This document shows positions 26,394 through 35,372 of a stretch of DNA of 63,009 nt, piece after piece. This DNA comes from Fidelibacterota bacterium. Its GTDB lineage: Bacteria > Fidelibacterota > Marinisomatia > Marinisomatales > UBA1611. The translations under genes and the position numbers were made by a program. The DNA is taken from assembly GCA_018649625.1 (NCBI GenBank), contig JABIHN010000090.1, forward strand, positions 1 to 63,009, read 5' to 3'. Every line of letters begins with the position of its first letter. Position 1 is the stretch's first letter. Under the pieces are notes generated by a model that saw only the letters and a program-made list of their open reading frames with translations, had not been told where the DNA came from and made no database searches.

Positions 26394-27883
26394 AAAATAC
26401 ATTTTACATAACAACTCCAATTTATTACGTCAATGATAAGCCACATATCGGTCATGCTTATACCACAATACTAGCTGATGTTCTGTCTCGCTATCATCGT
26501 AATTCCGGACAGGAAACTTTTTTTCTCACCGGATTAGATGAACATGGGCAAAAAGTTCAACAGGCCGCGGAAAAACGAGGTGTTAATGCACAACAACATT
26601 GCGATGAAATGGCGCCACGCTTTTCTGAACTATGGAAACAGCTTCATATTTCTAATGATGATTTTATCCGGACCACCGAAGAAAGGCATAAAAAAGTCGT
26701 GCAAAACATTCTTCAAGAAGTCATGGATAAAGGAGATATTTACGAAGCTGAATACGAAGGTTTATATTCTATATCTGAGGAGAGATTCATTACAGAAAAA
26801 GAATCAGAAAGTGGTGAATTTCGAGATATAAAAAAATTAAAAGAAAAAAATTATTTTTTTAAAATGAGTAAGTACCAACAAGCTTTGATTAATCATATTG
26901 AAAAAAATCCAAATTTTATTCAACCAAATCATCGAAAAAATGAAATACTTGGTTTTTTAAGACAACCCCTTAACGATTTATGTATTTCTCGTCCAAAATC
27001 TCGATTGAACTGGGGCATAGAGCTTCCGTTTGATTCAAATTACGTAACCTATGTTTGGTTTGATGCTCTTATTAACTATATCACTGCAGCAGGATTTGGA
27101 AGCGATGACAATGCATTCAAAAAATGGTGGCCCGCATCCTATCATTTAATTGGAAAAGATATTTTGACCACCCATGCCGTGTATTGGCCCACAATGCTCA
27201 TGTCTGCCGGCATTGAACTTCCAGAAACTATATTCGCACACGGATGGTGGCTTATGGGTGAATCTAAAATGAGCAAATCACTTGGAAATGTAATCAATCC
27301 AATGGACTTGATAGAAGATTATGGCGTAGATCCAGTTCGGTATTATCTCATGCGAGAAATGGTTTTGGGGCAGGATTCCAGCTTCACTATGGAATCATTT
27401 ATTCAACGATATAATAGTGATTTAGCCAATGATTTCGGAAATCTCTTAAGCCGAGTTTCAACGTTGATGAAAAAAAATTATGATGGCAAAATTCCGGAAC
27501 CAGGCAAACTCACAAATGCTGAAACAATTATCAAATCAAAGGGAGAGTCATTAGCTAAGCTCGTTAAAGAAAAAATTGAATCTATGCGACTAAATGAAGC
27601 CATCGAAGAAATAATGCAATACGTCCGAAGCGTCAATAAATACATGGAAGATCATGCGCCATGGAAACTTGTAAAAGAAGATAAAATCTCGGCAAGTCGG
27701 GTACTATATACCGCAGGAGAAGCTCTTCGCATAAGTGCTGTTTTATTATCTCCAGTAATGCCAAATAGAACTGAAGTTTTATTAAATGCGCTGAATGCAA
27801 AAAACACAGGATTGGAATGGGGTGGATTAACCCCAGGCCATGAATTAAAAGACCATGAACCTCTGTTTCCGAGAGTAAAATAA
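26390..27883 (+). CDS. metG: Methionyl-tRNA synthetase
   Basis: A 497-residue class I aminoacyl-tRNA synthetase charging tRNA-Met. PIYYVNDKPHIGHAYTT holds the HIGH motif and SKMSKSLGNVINP the KMSKS motif. The anticodon-binding helical domain fills residues about 350-480, and the C-terminal dimerisation/tRNA-binding EMAP domain is absent (short form). Where many relatives carry CxxC zinc knuckles, this sequence reads YEGLYSISEERF with no cysteines, so the zinc site is lost. ATGA overlap with holB; the holB-metG-tatD-rsmA order is widely conserved, here interrupted. Confidence 0.95.
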   Translation: MKNTFYITTPIYYVNDKPHIGHAYTTILADVLSRYHRNSGQETFFLTGLDEHGQKVQQAAEKRGVNAQQHCDEMAPRFSELWKQLHISNDDFIRTTEERHKKVVQNILQEVMDKGDIYEAEYEGLYSISEERFITEKESESGEFRDIKKLKEKNYFFKMSKYQQALINHIEKNPNFIQPNHRKNEILGFLRQPLNDLCISRPKSRLNWGIELPFDSNYVTYVWFDALINYITAAGFGSDDNAFKKWWPASYHLIGKDILTTHAVYWPTMLMSAGIELPETIFAHGWWLMGESKMSKSLGNVINPMDLIEDYGVDPVRYYLMREMVLGQDSSFTMESFIQRYNSDLANDFGNLLSRVSTLMKKNYDGKIPEPGKLTNAETIIKSKGESLAKLVKEKIESMRLNEAIEEIMQYVRSVNKYMEDHAPWKLVKEDKISASRVLYTAGEALRISAVLLSPVMPNRTEVLLNALNAKNTGLEWGGLTPGHELKDHEPLFPRVK

Positions 27884-27920
27884 ATTCAGTTTATTTTGTA
27901 ATTCACCTTAAATTCGTTTT

Positions 27921-29396
27921 ATGATAAAGCAATTTATTAGACCCCGTTTCCATCTTGTATTATTGTTTATAATTATCATTCCATTAGGTGCTGCTGATAA
28001 TTCTTTTAAATCTGACGTAAAGAAACTCTCCATTTTCAAAAATGCATTTGATAAAATGTATCAAGAAATGGGCGAGATTACTCAAAGCGCTACTCGTCAT
28101 AAAACCGGTCATTTCTCCAATGTTGAAAGTGACCAAATTGAAAACCTTCTTTTCCGATATTTAGTCCTTCGTAAATCTTACTGGGAAATCATTAACAAAT
28201 ATCGAGATTATAATACCTATTCTGATAATCCTTCAGAAAATGCAAAAGCGCTTATCATTGGCTACACATCCGCTTTAACACTTTATAAATACAGTGGAAT
28301 TTTAATTACCAAAAATATGGCGGATGAACAAACTGTAAACAAATTGAATGAAGCCTATTTCAGAAGCGGAATACCACGAGGGTCTTTTCAAACTGTGTAT
28401 TCTAGTCTCACCAATCTTGAAAATTTGGATGAATTGGATATTGCTCGGGAATTAATTTCTATCGAATTAGATGAGCCGGGGACAGAATTAAACTTGCTAC
28501 GTTTGGATCAAATTTATGGCCCATTAATTTCAGAACTTGAACCTCTCCACAGAACACAAGTTAAACTCCGAGAAATGATATTAAACCATTTTGTATTAAT
28601 TACACCCGAGCTCACCAATCGCTTACGACACAGTTCTATTACAAAGAAAGTTGAGGCATTAACAAAAAAAGCTGGTAGTCGATTTGAAGCATTGCGTGCT
28701 GTTATTTTCACTCGAGTAGGACATATAAAAACACCTGGAACATCTCCACTTATTTTTAATGATAGAGATAAAAAACAAATTTTATCCCTATTGGAGCCTG
28801 GCGATATAATTCTTACTTATTCAGAAGGATATATGAGCAATATTTTTCTCCCCGGAATTTTTAAACACGGCATAATTTATACGGATGAAAGAGAAAATTG
28901 GTCTACGGAAGATTGGGCGAAAATCCAAATTTCAGATACCCAAAAATCCATGATCAATTCTAATCATAATATTATTGAAGCCATTGCAGAGGGCGTGGTT
29001 TCCGGATCCTTGAATGAGATATTAGAAACAAAAATTAATCGACTGGCCGTTTTTCGTCCCAAGCTTTCAAGTGGAGAAAAGTTGGGTGCCTTAAATACGG
29101 TCCATTCTTATTTAGGAAATCAATATGATTTTACATTTGATTTTAATGATGCCGAAACGCAAGTGTGTACTGAGGTAATTTATCGCGGGTTTAATGATGT
29201 GGGTCCACTGCATTTTAATTTAAAAAAACGTGCCGGTATGCTCAATTTGAGCGCAGAGGATGTATGTCGATATGCAATAAAATCAGGTACGATGGAATTA
29301 GTTACATTGATTGTTGAAGATGAATATCGGAAAGGGAAACCACGATTTGTTTCTTCAAAAATTGGTGTAGAAATTATTCTAGGGTTAATGAAGTAA
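27921..29396 (+). CDS. YiiX-like permuted NlpC/P60 hydrolase
   Basis: A 491-residue exported protein. The N-terminus is a signal sequence (about 10-26). A helical region (about 30-260) precedes a YiiX/YebB-type permuted papain-like domain (about 285-470). The domain has LLEPGDIILTYSEGYMSNIFLPG, the active His in FKHGIIYT, and the nucleophile Cys in ETQVCTEVIYRGF. Such enzymes hydrolyse amide bonds in cell wall or lipids. The order His before Cys shows the circular permutation. It lies 37 bp after metG. Confidence 0.8.
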   Translation: MIKQFIRPRFHLVLLFIIIIPLGAADNSFKSDVKKLSIFKNAFDKMYQEMGEITQSATRHKTGHFSNVESDQIENLLFRYLVLRKSYWEIINKYRDYNTYSDNPSENAKALIIGYTSALTLYKYSGILITKNMADEQTVNKLNEAYFRSGIPRGSFQTVYSSLTNLENLDELDIARELISIELDEPGTELNLLRLDQIYGPLISELEPLHRTQVKLREMILNHFVLITPELTNRLRHSSITKKVEALTKKAGSRFEALRAVIFTRVGHIKTPGTSPLIFNDRDKKQILSLLEPGDIILTYSEGYMSNIFLPGIFKHGIIYTDERENWSTEDWAKIQISDTQKSMINSNHNIIEAIAEGVVSGSLNEILETKINRLAVFRPKLSSGEKLGALNTVHSYLGNQYDFTFDFNDAETQVCTEVIYRGFNDVGPLHFNLKKRAGMLNLSAEDVCRYAIKSGTMELVTLIVEDEYRKGKPRFVSSKIGVEIILGLMK

Positions 29397-29424
29397 TATT
29401 TGTAATTAATACTAAATAAAAAAA

Positions 29425-30672
29425 TTATACATCCAATAATTGACCTTCTGTTTTCAAAAAATAAAGCGTTCCCATTGTTGAAATAATACTATACCAAAAA
29501 AATATTTTCAAACTCAAATTCAACTCTAAAATTCCAAGATTCTGATAAAAAATTACAAAGCAAAGAATGGCGACTTTAATTCCATCTGCAACCAGGGAAT
29601 ATTTTTTTCCATCCATTAAAGCTGTATAAGAAAATACATTTATCATTAAAAACATTGCAATTAAACCCGTAATAAAAACACCGTGGTTAGTTGCCTTATA
29701 AAACATGATAAACATCAGCATCAATGAGATAGACATTTGAATATATGACCATCCTAATAGAGTTCGTGAATTCTCGGTCTTATATTTTATTTGTTCAAAT
29801 GGATTTTCAATTATAGTAATCGGAAATTTTTCCGCAACATCTTCTGGCCTCCAACCTGTGGGCATGAACCAGATTCGAATTTTATCCCATATATTTTCTG
29901 CATGAAATGCATCCTGAATCAATTGCCATAGATGTTTATAGTTAATGATTATTGGGTTCCACGTATTTGCAGGACGAAGAGTGCCGTAGACTGGTTTTTC
30001 ATATATTAACTCTTCCTGAAATGTGCCAAAAACTTTATCCCAGATTATAAAAATCTGGCTATAATTTTTATCTAGATATTTAGAGTTAATCGCATGATGA
30101 ACTCGATGGTGTGATGGTGTAACAATGATTTTTTCTAACCAGCCCATTTTATCAATAAGTCTTGTGTGGTACCAAAATTGCATAAATAAATGGATAGGCC
30201 CGAGAATTGCAAAAATTGATGCAGGCACTCCGAGGACAGCGGCCGGAATCATTAAAATAGCGCCAAAGTGAACCATATCAGATATAGACTGACGAAGGGC
30301 ACACGCAAGATTGTATTCTTCACTGCTATGATGAATAATATGACGATTCCAAAAAATATTTACACGATGGTTAAGTCTGTGCATCCAATACCCCGTAAAA
30401 TCCTGAACGATAAAAGCCACAATGACAGCAGCCCAAACTGGCTCAAGCTTATAGAGTGTAAAATGACTTACTAGCCACGAATAACTAACGATCACAATGC
30501 CATATTTAAGTCCATCCCTAACAGTGTTGGTAATACCAGAGCTTAAACTAGAAATCATATCTGCTGAGTTATTAACCTGAATTCCCATTCGTTTGGCTGC
30601 AACTATTTCAATCCCCATTAAAATCAAAAAGATGGGAATGGCAATTAGAAGTGATGAAATATAAAAACTCAT
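29425..30672 (-). CDS. Fatty acid hydroxylase / sterol desaturase family membrane protein
   Basis: A 415-residue integral membrane di-iron enzyme of the fatty acid hydroxylase superfamily. Histidine boxes are HRLNHRVNIFWNRHIIHHSSEEYN (about 100-123), WYHTRL and HHRVHHAIN (about 187-195). The C-terminal extension after about residue 300 holds three more membrane helices, longer than the core family. Substrate (lipid, sterol or carotenoid) unknown. It is a lone minus-strand gene inside an otherwise plus-strand run, between the YiiX-like gene and tatD, so it looks inserted. Confidence 0.88.
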   Translation of the reverse strand: MSFYISSLLIAIPIFLILMGIEIVAAKRMGIQVNNSADMISSLSSGITNTVRDGLKYGIVIVSYSWLVSHFTLYKLEPVWAAVIVAFIVQDFTGYWMHRLNHRVNIFWNRHIIHHSSEEYNLACALRQSISDMVHFGAILMIPAAVLGVPASIFAILGPIHLFMQFWYHTRLIDKMGWLEKIIVTPSHHRVHHAINSKYLDKNYSQIFIIWDKVFGTFQEELIYEKPVYGTLRPANTWNPIIINYKHLWQLIQDAFHAENIWDKIRIWFMPTGWRPEDVAEKFPITIIENPFEQIKYKTENSRTLLGWSYIQMSISLMLMFIMFYKATNHGVFITGLIAMFLMINVFSYTALMDGKKYSLVADGIKVAILCFVIFYQNLGILELNLSLKIFFWYSIISTMGTLYFLKTEGQLLDV

Positions 30673-30756
30673 TTTAATTGTTTTGAAAAATCTTTGTCGT
30701 GATAGTCATAAAATCGATTTAGGTTTGCCTATCATTTTACGAGAAAAATTAAATAA

Positions 30757-31524
30757 ATGCTAATCGATACTCATTGCCATCTTTTTTATGAAGAATTAAA
30801 AAACGATCTAAGTAACGTTTTAAAGCGCGCTCAAGATTTAGATGTCACTAAATTTATTTGTGTCGCCACCAATATGGAAGACGCCAGGGAATGCCTCTTG
30901 CTGGGAGAAACACATGATAACATCTTTGCATCTGCTGGAATTCATCCTCACGATGCAAAAGATGCACCGGAAGACTTTGTTGATCAAATATATGATCTCA
31001 TGACTTTTGATTCTATGATTGCCGTGGGAGAAATGGGATTAGATTATTTTAGAAATATTTCCGATTCCGAAATTCAAAAAAATGTATTTCGTTCACAAAT
31101 GGAAATTGCTCAAGATTTATCAAAACCTATCATATTTCATAATCGAGATGCGGATGTCGATACAATAAATATCTTAAAAGAATTTCCCGATGTTCAGGGC
31201 GTGGCTCATTGTTTTTCCAGTGATCTTGAAACAGCAAAAGCATTTATGGAATTGGGTTACTACATTTCTTTTTCTGGAAATCTAACCTTTAAGAATAGTC
31301 ACCTACCAGATGTTGCAAAAGAATTGCCCTTAGATAAAATTTTAGTCGAAACTGATTCGCCATATTTAAGTCCGGTTCCTTTTCGTGGAAAACCCAATGA
31401 ACCTGGACGAACACGATATGTGGCTGAAAAACTTGCAAAAATTTACAATGTGCCTTTAGAATTAATCGCAGAAAAAACAACTCAGAATGCTGTCCAACTT
31501 TTTGGTCTCCCACACAATAAATAA
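30757..31524 (+). CDS. tatD: TatD family metal-dependent hydrolase
   Basis: A 255-residue TIM-barrel deoxyribonuclease-family protein. Motifs are IDTHCHLFYEEL (metal His pair), SAGIHPHDA, AVGEMGLDYF, IIFHNRDAD, GVAHCFSSD and VETDSPYLSPVPFRGKPNEP. TatD proteins cut DNA 3' ends and are linked to DNA repair. It lies 17 bp upstream of rsmA on the same strand and is probably co-transcribed. Confidence 0.93.
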   Translation: MLIDTHCHLFYEELKNDLSNVLKRAQDLDVTKFICVATNMEDARECLLLGETHDNIFASAGIHPHDAKDAPEDFVDQIYDLMTFDSMIAVGEMGLDYFRNISDSEIQKNVFRSQMEIAQDLSKPIIFHNRDADVDTINILKEFPDVQGVAHCFSSDLETAKAFMELGYYISFSGNLTFKNSHLPDVAKELPLDKILVETDSPYLSPVPFRGKPNEPGRTRYVAEKLAKIYNVPLELIAEKTTQNAVQLFGLPHNK

Positions 31525-31541
31525 AATTAATATTTGTAATA

Positions 31542-32324
31542 ATGTCAAATACTACAAACCACCCATTCCGAAAAAAATGGGGACAAAACTTTCTTGCCGA
31601 TGGGAACCTATTAGATAAAATTGTCAGGACAATTAATCCAAAAAATACGGACTCAATTCTTGAAATTGGCCCTGGCGAGGGTGCACTTACCGAACGAATT
31701 TATCCCAAAGTAAAAGAGATGGCGGCTATCGAAATTGATCCCATGCTTATTGAACACTTGAAAAACCGAGATTCTCTAAAGGGGTTACAAATTGTCCACG
31801 GTGATGTTCTCCTACAAGAGATTGAAACTATCCCGATTAATAACCCCGTTCGAGTTATTGGAAACATCCCATACAATATTACATCCCCTATTATTTTTTG
31901 GCTCATTGAACAATTAGATTTTTGGGATGATGCTTTTATTATGATGCAAAAAGAAGTGGCTGAAAGACTGTCTGCAAAGGTTGGAACAAAAGCCTATGGT
32001 CGATTTACTGTCGTGGTTGGGGCATACTTAAATATGGAATACTGTTTCACAATTCCACCGGATGTGTTTATTCCAAAACCAAAAGTAGACTCTGCTATAA
32101 TCCGGTTCACAAAAAAAGAAATTCCGATTGTACCAGATGAAAAATATGTCCGATTTAATAAACTCGTTGCAACAGCTTTTTCGCAAAGACGGAAAATGTT
32201 AAGGAATACTTTAAAAGCCTGGAATTTTGCTGAATCCGTAAAAGAAAGAATTGATTTTACTCGCCGACCGGAATCCTTAACAATTGAAGAATTTGCGCTA
32301 TTAATAGATTTGCATTCCCAGTAA
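31542..32324 (+). CDS. rsmA: 16S rRNA dimethyladenosine transferase
   Basis: A 260-residue SAM-dependent methyltransferase (KsgA) that dimethylates two adenines near the 3' end of 16S rRNA. It has RKKWGQNFLADGNLLDKI, the SAM motif ILEIGPGEGALTE, the acidic EIDPML, and the catalytic NIPYNITSPI. The C-terminal domain has FSQRRKMLRNTLK. It follows tatD by 17 bp and precedes a small membrane gene by 19 bp. Confidence 0.95.
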   Translation: MSNTTNHPFRKKWGQNFLADGNLLDKIVRTINPKNTDSILEIGPGEGALTERIYPKVKEMAAIEIDPMLIEHLKNRDSLKGLQIVHGDVLLQEIETIPINNPVRVIGNIPYNITSPIIFWLIEQLDFWDDAFIMMQKEVAERLSAKVGTKAYGRFTVVVGAYLNMEYCFTIPPDVFIPKPKVDSAIIRFTKKEIPIVPDEKYVRFNKLVATAFSQRRKMLRNTLKAWNFAESVKERIDFTRRPESLTIEEFALLIDLHSQ

Positions 32325-32343
32325 AATAACAGGAATTTAAAAA

Positions 32344-32535
32344 ATGATAAAAAAAGAAACAACATCACTGTGGGTAAAGTTCATGGTTGGTATGTGGATC
32401 ACGGGGTTTATTTTGGATTATACTGATGGAAATTCAGAAATAGATTATTTTGAAATAACAAGACGATCTCTTTTCATTTCAGTTTTTTCCACTTACTTTT
32501 TCAGGCTTTATATGAAAAAAATAAATTCTAATTAA
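32344..32535 (+). CDS. Small hypothetical protein, 63 residues
   Basis: A short protein with one to two hydrophobic stretches (WVKFMVGMWITGFIL and LFISVFSTYFFRLY) and a basic end. It lies 19 bp after rsmA in the same direction and just before the promoter region of rpsU. No family recognised. It could be a small membrane protein. Confidence 0.45.
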   Translation: MIKKETTSLWVKFMVGMWITGFILDYTDGNSEIDYFEITRRSLFISVFSTYFFRLYMKKINSN

Positions 32536-32567
32536 TTTCGGTTTTTTATCCAACATCACTCCCACGG

Positions 32568-32573
32568 TATAAT
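32568..32573 (+). promoter_or_regulatory. Candidate -10 box of rpsU
   Basis: A perfect TATAAT lies 100 bp upstream of the rpsU start. No good -35 match is visible at the usual spacing, so confidence is limited. Confidence 0.35.
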
Positions 32574-32660
32574 CCTTGTAACCCAAAAGAAAAACCAGTA
32601 AAATCGCCAGCTTTTTTTAAGCAAATAAAAATTAATTCAAGTAACCACAAACTACACTTT

Positions 32661-32670
32661 GGAGGTGATT
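32661..32670 (+). promoter_or_regulatory. Full-length Shine-Dalgarno of rpsU
   Basis: GGAGGTGATT is complementary over all ten bases to the usual 3' end of 16S rRNA. It lies three bases before the GTG start. Other genes in the window have at most five to six matching bases (AAGGAG) or none. Confidence 0.75.
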
Positions 32671-32673
32671 TAA

Positions 32674-32919
32674 GTGGTTGAAGTCCAGGTCAGAGATAAA
32701 GAATCGTTTGAGCGTGCCCTACGTCGTTTTAAAAAGATGTGGGAACGAGCCGGTGTCCTTCGGGAAATCCGTACACGGTCCTTTTATGAAAAGCCAAGTG
32801 ATGCAAAACGGGAAGCTAAAAAGAAAACCGTTCGGCGTGTAAAAAGGCAAGCCAGGATAGATGCAATGCGGAATGATCCGCGTGCAAGTCGACAACGCCG
32901 TCGCAGACGTGCTAAGTAG
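32674..32919 (+). CDS. rpsU: 30S ribosomal protein bS21
   Basis: An 81-residue highly basic protein. It matches bS21 along its length: [32 protein letters not shown], then [15 protein letters not shown] and an Arg-rich tail ending RRRRRRAK. bS21 sits at the 30S platform next to the anti-Shine-Dalgarno end of 16S rRNA. It starts with GTG behind an unusually long Shine-Dalgarno. It appears to be monocistronic, with its own -10 box and a strong terminator. Confidence 0.95.
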   Translation: MVEVQVRDKESFERALRRFKKMWERAGVLREIRTRSFYEKPSDAKREAKKKTVRRVKRQARIDAMRNDPRASRQRRRRRAK

Positions 32920-32943
32920 GCTCCCAACAGGGAAAATCTAAAG

Positions 32944-32978
32944 AAGCCTCGGTTTTTATAACCGGGGCTTTTCTTTTT
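32944..32978 (+). terminator. Rho-independent terminator after rpsU
   Basis: An 11-base stem, AAGCCTCGGTT with AACCGGGGCTT (one G-T pair), encloses a five-base loop and is followed by TTCTTTTT. It starts 25 bases after the rpsU stop. Confidence 0.9.
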
Positions 32979-33058
32979 GGAACACATCTTCTCTATTCCG
33001 AAATTCCAATATGATTTTTATCACCTTTATTCAAACATTTTAACTCTTAATCCATATT

Positions 33059-34396
33059 GTGTTAATTAGAAGTATATCAGGCGTTCGCGGACTTACCAAA
33101 ACTCATCTTACGCCAGCATCATCAATTGCCTATGCTCGAGCGCTACATCAACTCTTACCTAAGGGCGTCCTCATGGCTGGGCAAGATAGCCGCCCATCGG
33201 GTGAAGAAATCATTCACGCTATGATGAATGAATTAATACGTTTAGGCAGAACAGTCATTTTTTGCGGAATTGTTCCTACGCCCACAATTCAATTTATGGT
33301 TCACAATACGGAAGCTGTGGGTGGATTTATTGTAACAGCCAGCCATAATCCCATTGAATGGAATGGACTCAAATTTGTTCGTGAGGATAGTACTTTTTTT
33401 CATCCAAATGAATGTGAAAAATTATTCGATATGGTGGACACCAATAAAGAACTAGCTGACGCAAAAGAACACGGGATGATTTGGCCCGAACAAAATGCGA
33501 TTCAAAAACATGTAATTTCATGCGTTAGTTTAAAGTGTATTGATTTGAATCGAATTCAACGTCACCATTTTAAAGTTGTTATTGATGCTGTAAATGGCGG
33601 TGGTGCTTATGCGCTGCCAGCGATGTTAGAATCACTTGGCTGTGATGTCATCGAACTAAATTGTGAACCCGATGGAAACTTTACTCGCGGCACAGAACCT
33701 CTTCCGGAACATTTAAAAGATTTATCTTCAGCTGTAATCAGCCATGGTGCAGATGCAGGATTTGCCGTAGATCCTGATGCAGATCGATTAGCGGTAGTGA
33801 ATGAAAGAGGTGAGCCTTTGGGTGAAGAATACACATTGGTTTTATCGGCTGACGGATATTTAAACGATGTGGGGAAAAGCGAAAAATTTGTTGTAAACCT
33901 TTCAACATCTTTAGCATTAGAAAAATTAGCAGAATCAAAAAGCTGCTCTGTTATTCGATCTGCTGTTGGAGAAATCAACGTTGTTAATAAAATGAATGAG
34001 GTTGGATCTAACTTAGGTGGAGAAGGAAATGGCGGGGTTATTCTACGAGAATGTCATTTAGGACGAGATTCTCTTGTTGCTGTTACGATGGTTCTAAATC
34101 GAATGTCTCAATCAAAAGCGGCGTTAAGTGAAATTCACAAATTGCTTCCTCAATTTGAAATTGTAAAAGATAAGGTAAATTTGGAAGGAATTAATCCCGA
34201 TGAATTAATAAAAAAAGTAAGTGGTTTATTTAAAGACGCAGAAATAAATAACCTAGATGGAATCAAATTCACTTGGAATAATAAATGGGTTCATTTACGT
34301 AAATCAAATACGGAACCAATTATGCGGATTTATGCTGAAGCACCTAATAAAAATGATGCTCAAAAACTGGTTCAAAGCATCCAGTCTTGTATTTAA
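33059..34396 (+). CDS. Alpha-D-phosphohexomutase superfamily enzyme
   Basis: A 445-residue phosphosugar mutase (phosphoglucosamine/phosphomannomutase type), GTG start. The phosphoserine loop is VTASHNPIEWNG (about 95), metal loop DPDADRLA (about 240), sugar-recognition loop GEGNGGVI (about 320), and phosphate loop RKSNTEPIMR near the C-terminus. It interconverts sugar-1- and sugar-6- (or pentose 1/5-) phosphates. The next genes are deoC, purine nucleoside phosphorylase and deoA with no deoB, so it might act as the phosphopentomutase of this run; that is inference. A role as GlmM is the main alternative. Confidence 0.85.
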   Translation: MLIRSISGVRGLTKTHLTPASSIAYARALHQLLPKGVLMAGQDSRPSGEEIIHAMMNELIRLGRTVIFCGIVPTPTIQFMVHNTEAVGGFIVTASHNPIEWNGLKFVREDSTFFHPNECEKLFDMVDTNKELADAKEHGMIWPEQNAIQKHVISCVSLKCIDLNRIQRHHFKVVIDAVNGGGAYALPAMLESLGCDVIELNCEPDGNFTRGTEPLPEHLKDLSSAVISHGADAGFAVDPDADRLAVVNERGEPLGEEYTLVLSADGYLNDVGKSEKFVVNLSTSLALEKLAESKSCSVIRSAVGEINVVNKMNEVGSNLGGEGNGGVILRECHLGRDSLVAVTMVLNRMSQSKAALSEIHKLLPQFEIVKDKVNLEGINPDELIKKVSGLFKDAEINNLDGIKFTWNNKWVHLRKSNTEPIMRIYAEAPNKNDAQKLVQSIQSCI

Positions 34397-34458
34397 TAAC
34401 TTTTTAGATTAAAAAGAATCATTTAATTAAGATAAATTAGATATAATTAAAAAAACAA

Positions 34459-35358
34459 ATGACAATAGATAATACATACACATTTAAAGCAATTGATCAG
34501 ATTAACACCGAAGAAAGAGTTGCGAGGCTTTTTTCTCGAAGTATTAAGAAAGATTCAAAAATGCAAGCTCTATATCTCGGGTTAAGCATGATTGACTTAA
34601 CCACATTGGAGGGCAAAGACTCTAAAGGTAAAGTAAAACAGTTATGTTATAAAGCATCACATCTCCACGATAAGCATCCTGGGCTTCCAAATGTTGCAGC
34701 TATTTGCGTCTATCCGCCCATGGTTCCCACTGCAAAAAAAGCGTTAGAAGGAACCGGAATCAATGTAGCATCAGTGGCAACTGCTTTTCCAAGTGGAATG
34801 GCCAATATCGAAGCTAAACTAGATGAGGTTAAATCGGTGGTGGGAAATGGTGCAGATGAAGTGGATATGGTTATTTCCCGTGGAAAATTTTTAAGCGGTG
34901 ACTATGAATATGTTTCCAATGAAATTTCACAAGTAAAAGATGTTTGTGGAAAAGCACATTTGAAAGTCATTTTAGAAACGGGTGAATTGGTCACATTAGA
35001 TAATGTACGTCTTGCCAGCGATATTGCCATGAATGCCGGTGCAGATTTTATTAAAACATCAACAGGGAAAATTTCTCCAGCAGCCACACCACCCGTTGTA
35101 TTAACTATGTTAGAAGCCATTCGAGACTTTCAAACTAAAACTGGAAAGAAAATTGGTATGAAACCAGCAGGCGGCATTGGAACCGCTAAACAAGCTATTC
35201 AGTATTTAATAATGATTAAAGAAACATTGGGTAACGATTGGTTATCACCTAACCTATTTCGGTTCGGTGCCAGTTCACTTGCTAATGATATTTTAATGCA
35301 AATTATGAAACAAACCACAGGACAATATCAATCTAAAGATTATTTTTCTATTGATTAG
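34459..35358 (+). CDS. deoC: Deoxyribose-phosphate aldolase
   Basis: A 299-residue class I aldolase splitting 2-deoxyribose-5-phosphate into glyceraldehyde-3-phosphate and acetaldehyde. Motifs are ICVYPPMVP, VASVATAFPSG, EVDMVISRGKF, LKVILETGEL, the Schiff-base Lys in GADFIKTSTGK, and GMKPAGGIGT. It belongs to the longer subtype (about 300 rather than 250-260 residues). It starts the deoC-aldehyde dehydrogenase-PNP-deoA run; the acetaldehyde is presumably taken by the dehydrogenase 14 bp downstream. Confidence 0.94.
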   Translation: MTIDNTYTFKAIDQINTEERVARLFSRSIKKDSKMQALYLGLSMIDLTTLEGKDSKGKVKQLCYKASHLHDKHPGLPNVAAICVYPPMVPTAKKALEGTGINVASVATAFPSGMANIEAKLDEVKSVVGNGADEVDMVISRGKFLSGDYEYVSNEISQVKDVCGKAHLKVILETGELVTLDNVRLASDIAMNAGADFIKTSTGKISPAATPPVVLTMLEAIRDFQTKTGKKIGMKPAGGIGTAKQAIQYLIMIKETLGNDWLSPNLFRFGASSLANDILMQIMKQTTGQYQSKDYFSID

Positions 35359-35372
35359 ATTCAGAAAATATT

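Noticed and set aside
34400-34416. CTTTTT-AGATT-AAAAAG hairpin after the phosphohexomutase gene
   Set aside because: A/T-rich six-pair stem without a following T-run, within a likely co-directional run.
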